From NCBI GenBank assembly GCA_021849765.1, contig JAJZSM010000131.1, positions 1-5,132 of the forward strand: a DNA stretch of 5,132 bases. The letters are read 5' to 3'. How positions within the stretch are numbered: position 1 is the first letter of the stretch; each line of letters begins with the position of its first letter. Source of the DNA: Actinomycetes bacterium. GTDB lineage: Bacteria; Actinomycetota; Acidimicrobiia; Acidimicrobiales; RAAP-2. The notes beneath the pieces were generated by a model, which was not told the origin of the DNA, made no database searches, and saw only the letters and a list, made by a program, of their open reading frames with translations. Made by a program: the position numbers and the translations under genes. Below are positions 1 to 5,042 of the stretch, one piece after another.

Positions 1-424
1 ATGGGTCGACCTTCACGACGAACTCTGGCGCGATCCGGTAGCGCTCCGAGAGGTACCCGTCGAGCTCCTTGATGCCACGTTCGGTGTAGCGGCCGTTTCG
101 GCAGAAGTCCCACTCCATGACCGCGCAGTTGGCGCAGGGGACTGGATCAGGACGGCGTACGATCCCCACCACGAGGTCGCCAGCGGCGACCGGCGCGTCG
201 ACGGGTGCCTCGAGCACGCGGCCGAGTGACTCGTGACCGAGCACCAGTCGCTCGCGCCCCGGCGGAGCCCAGCCGTAGGCGCCGGAGAGGATCTCGATGT
301 CGGTGCCGCAGATTCCCACCGCCAGCGTCTCGACCACGATGGGGCCGTCGCTCACGGGGGGCTCGTCCACGTCGGAGAGCTCCGCTGAGCCGGCCTGGTG
401 GGGAATCACGGTGAGTGCCTTCAC
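1..424 (-). CDS. Glucose 1-dehydrogenase-type zinc-dependent medium-chain dehydrogenase, N-terminal part (cut by window edge)
   Basis: The 141 codons visible encode the GroES-like catalytic domain of a medium-chain Zn dehydrogenase; the NAD(P)-binding half lies outside the window. Catalytic-zinc motifs are GICGTD (residues 37-42, Cys39) and LGHES (62-66, His64-Glu65). A structural-zinc lobe follows (Cys97, Cys100, Cys108), then YTERGI (113-118) and DGYLSE (122-127). These last blocks are typical of the archaeal/bacterial glucose dehydrogenase subfamily, which oxidises beta-D-glucose (often also galactose or xylose) to the lactone with NAD(P)+. The first of the four usual structural-zinc cysteines seems absent; Asp93 or Pro94 lies near that place. 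The GTG at 424 is the first possible start because an in-frame TAG lies three codons upstream (431-433). A weak purine-rich stretch (AGAAAGTAGG) precedes it. It lies 46 bp downstream of the GH15 gene on the same strand, so co-transcription is likely. Family is well supported; the exact sugar is inferred. Confidence 0.85.
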   Translation of the reverse strand, partial: MKALTVIPHQAGSAELSDVDEPPVSDGPIVVETLAVGICGTDIEILSGAYGWAPPGRERLVLGHESLGRVLEAPVDAPVAAGDLVVGIVRRPDPVPCANCAVMEWDFCRNGRYTERGIKELDGYLSERYRIAPEFVVKVDP

Positions 425-470
425 GTCGACCTACTTTCTGGGTTGTTGATTTGGCGGCGAGCCGCGGCGC

Positions 471-2393
471 TCAACGCCCGCGGTGGTGGCGTGTGGCCGC
501 GGCGGGTCTGGCGGTCGGGGGGACGAGAGTCTTGGTCTCGCTATCGACTCGGGTGTCGGTCGTCGACGCGGGTGTGGTGGCCGATTGGTTGGGCCGTCCC
601 AGCCGGTACGCCGTGTTCACGAGGGACACGTGGGAGAACGCCTGGGGGAAGTTGCCGACGAGTCGTTGGGCCGCCGTGTCGTACTCCTCGGAGAGCAGGC
701 CGAGGTCGTTGCGTAGCGAGAGGAGCCGGGTGAAGAGCTCGTGGGCGTCCTCGGTGCGCCCGATCAGGTGCAGGCAGTCGACGAGCCAGAACGAGCACGC
801 GAGGAACGCGCCCTCGCGACCCGTGAGGCCGTCAACTCCCGCGGTGGCGCCTGCTGTCGTATCCACGCTCGCGTCGTGGGTTCGATAGCGAAGAACCAGG
901 CCCTCGTCGACGAGCGAGGTTTTGATCGCGTTGATGGTCGCGATCACGCGCGGGTCGCTCGGGGGCAGAAAGCCCACGAGGGGGATGCGCAGCAGGCTGG
1001 CGTCGAGTTGATCGGAGCCGTAGTACTGCGTGAAGGCCCCCGCGTCCTCGTTGTACCCTCGGGTACACACCTCGTCGAAGATCGCCTGGCGCAACTCGCG
1101 CCAACGCTCGATCGGCCCCTCGAGATCGGGCCACTCCTCCAGGGTCGTGATCGCGCGGTCCACGGCGACCCAGGCCATCACCTTGGAGTAGGTGAAGTGG
1201 CGGCGCGGCCCTCGCACCTCCCAGATCCCCTCGTCGGGTTCGACCCAGCGCGACTCCACGTAGTCCATCAGCACGCGCTGGAGACCCCAGACGGCCTGGT
1301 TCGTGACCCCTTCGGCGTGGGCCGAGTGGTACAGCGCCGACATGACCTCGCCGAAGACGTCCAACTGGAATTGCCCCGAGGCCGCATTGCCGATGCGTAC
1401 CGGCGTCGACTTCTCGTAGCCCGGCAGCCAGCTGACCTCCCACTCCTGCAGGCGGCGCTCGCCGGCTGGGCCGTACATGATCTGCAGCTGCCCGACGTCG
1501 CCGGCTACCGCCCGTAGCAACCAGTCGTGCCAGGCCGTCGCCTCGTCGAGGTAGCCACCGCGCATGAGCGACTCCAGGGTGAAGGTCGCGTCACGCAGCC
1601 AGCAGTACCGGTAGTCCCAGTTGCGGCTGCCTCCGAGGGTCTCGGGCAGTGAGGTAGTGACCGCAGCCACGATGCCTCCGGTGGGGGCGAAGGTGAGGGC
1701 CTTCAGGGTGATCAGCGATCGCACGACCGCCTCTCGCCACGGGCCCTCGTAGGTGCACTGGGCGGCCCAGTCCCTCCAGAAGTCATCAGTGTGGCGCACG
1801 GCGTAGGACGCGTCGAGGGGTGGTGGGGGATCCTCGTGTGACGGGTACCAGACGAACGTGAAGGCGAAGCGCTGGCCCTGGTCGACCGTGAAGTCGGCAA
1901 CCGTGTGCATGTCCTCGCCGACCGGGGTCACGTCGTGCCACAGGGCGACCGCCTCGGGACCTGCCGTCATGCGCACCAGTCCCTCGGTCGACGTGACCCA
2001 CGGGATCTCGTTGCCGTACCCGAAGCGCACCGTCAAATTCATCCGCATGTCGACCACGCCCGTGACGCCTTCGACGAGACGAATCACCTGGGGGTGAGTC
2101 TCGCGGATCGGCATGAAGTCGGTGACGCGCACGGTGCCAGTGGACGTGTCGAACTCGGTCTCCAGGACCAAGGAGTTCTCACGGTAGCGCCGACGGGTGG
2201 CGCTCGCGCCGGCCGAGGGGGCGAGTTGCCAGAAGCCGTGGGACTCGTCGCCCAGGATTCGTGCGAAGCACGACGAGGAGTCGAAGTCAGGCAGGCACAG
2301 CCAATCGATTGATCCATTGAGACCTACCACCGCCGCCGTGCGCAGGTCGCCGATCACCGCGTAGTCCTCGATCGGCAGGGTCACGGTTCTCAT
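471..2393 (-). CDS. Glycoside hydrolase family 15 enzyme (trehalase/glucoamylase-type glucosidase)
   Basis: The product is 640 aa with the two-domain layout of bacterial GH15 enzymes: an N-terminal beta-sandwich (about 1-225) opening with IEDYAVIGDLRTAAVVG and SIDWLCLP, then an (alpha/alpha)6-barrel (about 225-600). Barrel motifs include NWDYRYCWLRDA (258-269), PVRIGNAASGQFQLDVFGEV (331-350), GIWEVRG (389-395, probable general acid Glu392), LLSEEYD (566-572, probable general base) and GNFPQAFSH (580-588). The catalytic set looks intact. The family inverts the anomer and releases beta-D-glucose; actinobacterial relatives are trehalases or glucoamylases, and sequence by eye does not separate these. 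No signal peptide is visible, so it is probably cytoplasmic. The last 40 residues are a Thr/Ala/Arg-rich tail without family motifs. I chose the ATG at 2393 because family homology begins within a few residues of it and GGGGGACGAG precedes it. A longer form from GTG 2501 (676 aa) has GAGGA upstream and cannot be excluded, but its extra 36 codons look poorly coding. Confidence 0.93.
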   Translation of the reverse strand: MRTVTLPIEDYAVIGDLRTAAVVGLNGSIDWLCLPDFDSSSCFARILGDESHGFWQLAPSAGASATRRRYRENSLVLETEFDTSTGTVRVTDFMPIRETHPQVIRLVEGVTGVVDMRMNLTVRFGYGNEIPWVTSTEGLVRMTAGPEAVALWHDVTPVGEDMHTVADFTVDQGQRFAFTFVWYPSHEDPPPPLDASYAVRHTDDFWRDWAAQCTYEGPWREAVVRSLITLKALTFAPTGGIVAAVTTSLPETLGGSRNWDYRYCWLRDATFTLESLMRGGYLDEATAWHDWLLRAVAGDVGQLQIMYGPAGERRLQEWEVSWLPGYEKSTPVRIGNAASGQFQLDVFGEVMSALYHSAHAEGVTNQAVWGLQRVLMDYVESRWVEPDEGIWEVRGPRRHFTYSKVMAWVAVDRAITTLEEWPDLEGPIERWRELRQAIFDEVCTRGYNEDAGAFTQYYGSDQLDASLLRIPLVGFLPPSDPRVIATINAIKTSLVDEGLVLRYRTHDASVDTTAGATAGVDGLTGREGAFLACSFWLVDCLHLIGRTEDAHELFTRLLSLRNDLGLLSEEYDTAAQRLVGNFPQAFSHVSLVNTAYRLGRPNQSATTPASTTDTRVDSETKTLVPPTARPAAATRHHRGR

Positions 2394-2429
2394 TCTCGTC
2401 CCCCGTGGGTACGACACGCTGGTCGGGTC

Positions 2430-2500
2430 TGATGGTTCAGCGTCGGCGACGTACTCGGGCGCTCGGGACGGCGCGAGCCGAGATGGCGCGCGAACCATCA
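2430..2500. repeat. 9-bp inverted repeat enclosing two smaller stems, upstream of GH15
   Basis: TGATGGTTC (2430-2438) is the exact reverse complement of GAACCATCA (2492-2500). Between the arms lie two further potential stems, CGTCG-G-CGACG (2441-2451) and CTCGG/CCGAG (2462-2466 with 2478-2482). Read on the minus strand this could fold as a three-way junction in the 5' leader of the GH15 mRNA. A 9-bp arm at this spacing can arise by chance in a 5-kb GC-rich window, so function is unproven. Confidence 0.3.
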
Positions 2501-2587
2501 CGATCAGTCCTCGTTGGCTTGTCTTCGCGTTCTGGTGTGGTGACGGGGAGCTCGTCGAGGGCTTGGACGGCGTGCGCGGAGGTGCGG

Positions 2588-2600
2588 GCGGGGTCCCCGC
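2588..2600. repeat. 13-bp palindrome GCGGGG-T-CCCCGC
   Basis: Six-base arms flank a single central T. The symmetry suits a dimeric regulator, or a five-pair hairpin with a three-base loop. It lies in the divergent intergenic region about 195 bp upstream of the GH15 start and 160 bp upstream of the DksA-like gene. It is composed only of G/C-rich sequence, so chance occurrence is plausible. Confidence 0.3.
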
Positions 2601-2629
2601 AGTGATGGTCGTTCGTCGTGGTGCCCGCG

Positions 2630-2669
2630 CCGCCGCACGGGATCGCCACTAGGTATGTCCGTGCGGCGG
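2630..2669. repeat. 11-bp perfect inverted repeat with 18-nt spacer
   Basis: CCGCCGCACGG (2630-2640) is mirrored by CCGTGCGGCGG (2659-2669). The 18-nt spacer is distinctly less GC-rich than the arms and contains ACTAGGTATG. As RNA this is a strong stem-loop on either strand. No T-run follows on either side, so it is not a classical intrinsic terminator. It lies about 90 bp upstream of the DksA-like start, where a regulator-binding site or leader structure is possible. It is the longest spaced inverted repeat I found in the window. Confidence 0.45.
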
Positions 2670-2749
2670 ACCAGTGCGGAGGTGCCACCGAGCGTTCGGG
2701 TGACGGCTCGGTCACGTCGTCGCTTCGTGGGACCGATGTGGCCCCGCGG

Positions 2750-2755
2750 TAGGTT
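2750..2755 (+). promoter_or_regulatory. -10-like hexamer TAGGTT of a leaderless-type promoter
   Basis: TAGGTT fits the actinobacterial TANNNT -10 pattern and ends 6 nt before the ATG at 2762, so transcription would begin at or next to the A of the start codon. No good Shine-Dalgarno sequence at normal spacing is present. No clear -35 was found near 2727-2732. Confidence 0.5.
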
Positions 2756-2761
2756 GGAACG

Positions 2762-2950
2762 ATGGAGCAAGTCGACAACGAGGTAGCCCGACGAGTGGAG
2801 CAGACCCTCGACGCCGTCGATCGAGCGCTGGAGCGCTTACGTCACGGAAGTTACCGGACCTGCCGGGTGTGCGGTTCGCCCATCGACGACGACGCCCTCG
2901 CGCGCGACCCGCTACGTGACTCCTGCGACGCCCATCCCGAACTGCTCTAG
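2762..2950 (+). CDS. Small DksA/TraR-type zinc-finger protein (CCCH variant)
   Basis: This 62-aa protein has an N-terminal amphipathic helix (about 3-28) followed by a single zinc finger. The core reads YRTCRVCGSPIDDDALARDP (31-50) and then SCDAH (54-58). The C-x2-C spacing, the GxPI turn and the D-P step before the second knuckle match the C-terminal finger of the DksA/TraR family. The fourth ligand is His58 instead of Cys, giving Cys34, Cys37, Cys55 and His58. The long coiled coil that DksA inserts into the RNA polymerase secondary channel is missing; only one helix remains, as in short phage- and actinobacterial-type relatives. A role in transcription is therefore possible but not shown. 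It appears leaderless, is divergent from the GH15 gene, and converges on sodN with 13 bp between stop codons. Family assignment is good; function is unknown. Confidence 0.85.
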   Translation: MEQVDNEVARRVEQTLDAVDRALERLRHGSYRTCRVCGSPIDDDALARDPLRDSCDAHPELL

Positions 2951-2963
2951 CGCCGGCGGCGGC

Positions 2964-3380
2964 TCACTTCTTCGTCGCCCAGAAGATCTCGGCGATCGCG
3001 TCGATCTCGGCGAGCAGCCGATCGCCCACGGCCACATCGTTGGTCTTCTTTGACTCGCCCGCGGTCTTGGTGGCGCGCCAGAACAGGTCGTGGAGATTCG
3101 GGTACGTCTCGAGGTGCTCGGGCTTGAAGTAGTCGGTCCACAAGACCCACAGGTGGTGCTTCACCAGTTCGGCGCGCTCCTCCTTGATGAAGGTGGCGCG
3201 CACCTTGAAGTCCAGGTCGTTGGACGCGTTGTACTTCTCCATGATGGACCGCACCGCTTGCGCCTCGATCCGGGCCTGAGCCGGGTCGTAGACGCCGCAG
3301 GGCAGGTCGCAGTGAGCGGACGCGACGATCGGCGTGGTCGTGGCGTCGAGCAGTGCGGTAATGCGCGAGTACAGCCTCAT
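2964..3380 (-). CDS. sodN: Nickel superoxide dismutase precursor
   Basis: The 138-aa product carries the diagnostic Ni-hook HCDLPCGVYDP at residues 23-33. After proteolytic removal of a 22-residue propeptide, His23 becomes His1 and, with Cys2, Cys6 and the backbone amides, binds the redox-active nickel that dismutates superoxide to H2O2 and O2. Removal leaves a 116-aa mature chain, close to the about 117 aa of the Streptomyces enzyme. The rest is the expected helical bundle, with family blocks such as IMEKYNAS (46-53), HHLWVLWTDYFKPEHL (75-90) and NLHDLFWRATKTAG (95-108). Ni-SODs assemble as hexamers in the cytoplasm. The propeptide is longer than the 14 residues of Streptomyces SodN and lacks a classical Sec signal. 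The ATG is preceded by AAAGGTGG at good spacing. The gene is divergent from sodX, which encodes the peptidase that should remove the propeptide. Confidence 0.98.
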   Translation of the reverse strand: MRLYSRITALLDATTTPIVASAHCDLPCGVYDPAQARIEAQAVRSIMEKYNASNDLDFKVRATFIKEERAELVKHHLWVLWTDYFKPEHLETYPNLHDLFWRATKTAGESKKTNDVAVGDRLLAEIDAIAEIFWATKK

Positions 3381-3386
3381 TGGTCC

Positions 3387-3400
3387 ACCTTTCGAAAGGT
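3387..3400. promoter_or_regulatory. 14-bp perfect palindrome overlapping the sodN ribosome-binding site
   Basis: ACCTTTCGAAAGGT is identical to its reverse complement. On the sodN (minus) strand its second half supplies most of the Shine-Dalgarno AAAGGTGG (3392-3385), which ends 4 nt before the ATG at 3380. In mRNA it can fold as a five-pair stem with a UCGA loop that would mask the ribosome-binding site. As DNA it could be a dimer-binding operator. It does not resemble the TTGCAA-type half-sites reported for the nickel regulator Nur. Regulation is inferred from position only. Confidence 0.5.
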
Positions 3401-3432
3401 CCGAGACGCAGCCGGGTGGTGCGTTATCACGC

Positions 3433-3438
3433 AGGTTA
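3433..3438 (-). promoter_or_regulatory. sodN: Possible -10 hexamer (TAACCT) for sodN
   Basis: Read on the minus strand, AGGTTA at these positions is TAACCT, which fits TANNNT. It would start transcription near 3426 and give a 5' leader of about 46 nt that includes the 14-bp palindrome. The sequence at -35 spacing (GAACGC) is not convincing. This is only the best of several weak candidates in the 86-bp gap. Confidence 0.22.
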
Positions 3439-3453
3439 GTCAGTCTCTTCGAT

Positions 3454-3459
3454 TAGCGT
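3454..3459 (+). promoter_or_regulatory. sodX: -10-like hexamer TAGCGT of a leaderless-type promoter for sodX
   Basis: TAGCGT fits TANNNT and ends 7 nt before the GTG at 3467. No Shine-Dalgarno sequence lies between them (TCACGTC). A transcript starting at the GTG itself is the simplest reading. No clear -35 element was recognised. Confidence 0.5.
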
Positions 3460-3466
3460 TCACGTC

Positions 3467-3802
3467 GTGGCCCGGGTGGTGGAGTTCTTCGTTCGTCGAG
3501 TCGTGGTGGAGGGGACGTCCATGACGCCCACCTACCAGCCGGGCGAGCGGCTGACGGCGGTCCGTCGCTGGCGGCCCATCCACCCCGGCGACGTGGTCGT
3601 GGTACGCGATCCGCGCGATCATGAGCGGTGGCTGCTCAAACGATGCGTGTCGTCGGTGGGCTTCCAGTTGGACCTGCGTGGTGACAATGCGTCGGCGTCG
3701 ACTGACTCGCGCGACTTCGGCCTCGTGGACGGGCATCTCGTGAAGTGGATCGTGGTGTCGCCGCGTCCGCACCCCTCACACCAGGAGCCGCTGATCGACT
3801 AG
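3467..3802 (+). CDS. sodX: Nickel-type superoxide dismutase maturation protease (S26 family)
   Basis: This is a 111-aa compact member of the S26 signal-peptidase family with the Ser/Lys dyad. Ser18 lies in EGTSMTPTY (15-23), Lys58 in WLLKRC (55-60), and the conserved box RGDNASASTDSRDFG spans 71-85. Unlike ordinary signal peptidases it has no obvious N-terminal membrane anchor, only a short hydrophobic patch (4-14). That matches the cytoplasmic SodX type that cleaves the SodN propeptide so that His1 becomes free to bind nickel. The assignment rests on the motifs plus the divergent sodN next door, separated by 86 bp. The first usable start is GTG at 3467, where homology begins almost at once. 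The MshA-like gene follows 34 bp later but has its own leaderless-type -10, so it need not depend on this transcript. Confidence 0.95.
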   Translation: MARVVEFFVRRVVVEGTSMTPTYQPGERLTAVRRWRPIHPGDVVVVRDPRDHERWLLKRCVSSVGFQLDLRGDNASASTDSRDFGLVDGHLVKWIVVSPRPHPSHQEPLID

Positions 3803-3824
3803 GTCACGTTCGCTGACCCCCCGT

Positions 3825-3830
3825 TAGGCT
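3825..3830 (+). promoter_or_regulatory. mshA: -10-like hexamer TAGGCT of a leaderless-type promoter for the MshA-like gene
   Basis: TAGGCT fits TANNNT and ends 6 nt before the GTG at 3837. The spacer GACGCC is not purine-rich. The AGG inside the hexamer could act as a weak Shine-Dalgarno at about 8 nt, so the leaderless reading is not exclusive. No convincing -35 is seen around 3802-3807. Confidence 0.45.
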
Positions 3831-3836
3831 GACGCC

Positions 3837-5042
3837 GTGGCTCGTCTCGCCGTCCTCTCGTATCACACCTCACCACTCGCGCAGGCGGGCACCGGGGACA
3901 GTGGTGGCATGAACGTGTACGTGCGCGAACTCTCGAGCGCACTCGCCCGCCAGGGTCACGAGGTGGACGTGTTCACCCGTCGTGACAGGCTCGACGAGCG
4001 TGACGTCGTGGTGGTGGAGCCGGGGTTTCGCGTCCACCACGTGACCGCCGGCCCGCCGGCTCCCGTGGCGCGTGAGCAGCTCATCGCCTTCGTCGAGGTC
4101 TTCACCGATGCGGTGCGCGCCGTCTTTCGTTGCACGGGTGTGCCCGACGCGCTTCACGCCAACTACTGGCTGAGTGGACTCGCCGGTCACCAGTTGAAGC
4201 ACGAGTTGGAAGTGCCGCTCATCATGACCTTCCACACTCTCGAGCGAGTGAAGGCGGACACCTTTCGCGGTGAGTCGGAGGAGCGGGCTCGTCAGGAGGC
4301 CGCGATCGTCGCCTGTGCCGACGCGGTGCTGGCGAGTTGCGACGTCGAGGCCGAGCAGTTCGTGCGGTTCTACCACGCCGACGCCTCTCGGGTTCGAGTC
4401 GTGGCGCCGGGAGTCCAGCACGCGTTCTTCGCGCCGGGGCATCGTCCTCAGGCCCGACGCGCCGTGGGTCTGGCGCTGGACGAGCCGTTACTGCTGTTCG
4501 TCGGTCGCCTGCAGGCGCTCAAGGGCGTCGACCTGGCGCTGGAGACGCTGATCGAGTTGCGCCACCGTGGTGAGCCGGCGCAGCTGGCGATTGTTGGCGG
4601 CCCGTCGGGCCCGGATGGCCGCGCGACCGTGGCGGCCCTGCACGAGCGGGTGCGTCAGGCCAACGTCATCGATCACGTGCACTTCGTCGCGCCCCAGAGC
4701 CACCAACTGCTGTCGACGTGGATGAGGGCGGCGGACGTGACCCTGGTGCCCTCTCGAGCCGAGAGCTTCGGACTCGTGGCACTGGAGTCGTCGGCCTGCG
4801 GCACGCCCGTCGTCGCCAGTGAGGTCGGCGGGCTCACCACACTGGTGGAGCCCGGCGTCAACGGTCTGCTCGTGGCGCGGCGTGATCCGCAGCGGTGGGC
4901 GGACGCGGTCCTCTCGATGCTCGACCCCGTGAACGCGACGGTCCTGTCGACGGGGGCGGTACTGAGCGCGCGTCCGTACACCTGGCGCGGGGCCGGTGAG
5001 TCGCTGGCCAGCCTGATCGAGGAGCTGGAGGGGCTGGGGTAG
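3837..5042 (+). CDS. mshA: MshA-like GT4 glycosyltransferase (putative D-inositol-3-phosphate glycosyltransferase)
   Basis: The 401-aa product is a GT-B fold, retaining family 4 glycosyltransferase. Its N-terminal half carries the MshA signature HTSPLAQAGTGDSGGMNVYV (10-29), then NYWLSG (109-114), FHTLERVK (132-139) and Arg150, which lines up by eye with the phosphate-binding Arg of MshA. The C-terminal half has the sugar-nucleotide site FVGRLQALKG (221-230), the E-x7-E motif ESFGLVALE (309-317) and CGTPVVASEVGGL (321-333). MshA joins GlcNAc from UDP-GlcNAc to 1L-myo-inositol 1-phosphate, the first step of mycothiol synthesis in the cytoplasm. At 401 aa it is shorter than the Mycobacterium tuberculosis enzyme, and GT4 members of similar sequence use other acceptors, so the substrate is not certain. 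No other mycothiol gene is in the window. Its position after sodX fits an oxidative-stress neighbourhood. Confidence 0.8.
   Translation: MARLAVLSYHTSPLAQAGTGDSGGMNVYVRELSSALARQGHEVDVFTRRDRLDERDVVVVEPGFRVHHVTAGPPAPVAREQLIAFVEVFTDAVRAVFRCTGVPDALHANYWLSGLAGHQLKHELEVPLIMTFHTLERVKADTFRGESEERARQEAAIVACADAVLASCDVEAEQFVRFYHADASRVRVVAPGVQHAFFAPGHRPQARRAVGLALDEPLLLFVGRLQALKGVDLALETLIELRHRGEPAQLAIVGGPSGPDGRATVAALHERVRQANVIDHVHFVAPQSHQLLSTWMRAADVTLVPSRAESFGLVALESSACGTPVVASEVGGLTTLVEPGVNGLLVARRDPQRWADAVLSMLDPVNATVLSTGAVLSARPYTWRGAGESLASLIEELEGLG

Larger units (their letters stand above)
2394..2761. other. Divergent intergenic region, no gene seen
   Basis: This 368-bp stretch separates the start of the GH15 gene from the start of the DksA-like gene. 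Open frames here overlap one another on both strands and give Arg/Ser/Pro-rich translations with no recognisable motif, so I call none. It should hold the promoters of both flanking genes. A leaderless-type -10 for the plus-strand gene is visible at its right end, whereas I could not place a convincing promoter for the GH15 gene. It contains three inverted repeats that are listed separately. Part of it (2394-2501) would be coding if the longer GH15 start were used. Confidence 0.6.

Noticed and set aside
453..466. GCGGC-GA-GCCGC hairpin between the GH15 and dehydrogenase genes
   Set aside because: The loop is too short for the full stem, there is no T-run after it on the minus strand, and it is too small to be a convincing terminator.
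741..1517. Long plus-strand open frame opposite the GH15 gene
   Set aside because: It is fully antisense to a well-supported GH15 coding region, its translation has no family motif, and long open frames on the opposite strand are common in GC-rich genes.
2437..2778. Minus-strand open frame of 113 aa in the divergent intergenic region
   Set aside because: It overlaps both the DksA-like start and the GH15 leader, has low-complexity Ser/Thr/Arg-rich sequence and no supporting motif or good ribosome site.
2655..2784. Short plus-strand frame beginning at ATG 2655 just after TAGGT
   Set aside because: It gives an Arg-rich peptide, overlaps the start of the DksA-like gene in another frame, and the ATG lies inside the spacer of the 11-bp inverted repeat.
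3387..3400. Nur (nickel-responsive Fur-family) box upstream of sodN
   Set aside because: The palindrome does not match the TTGCAA-type half-sites known from Streptomyces, so it was recorded only as an unassigned palindrome.
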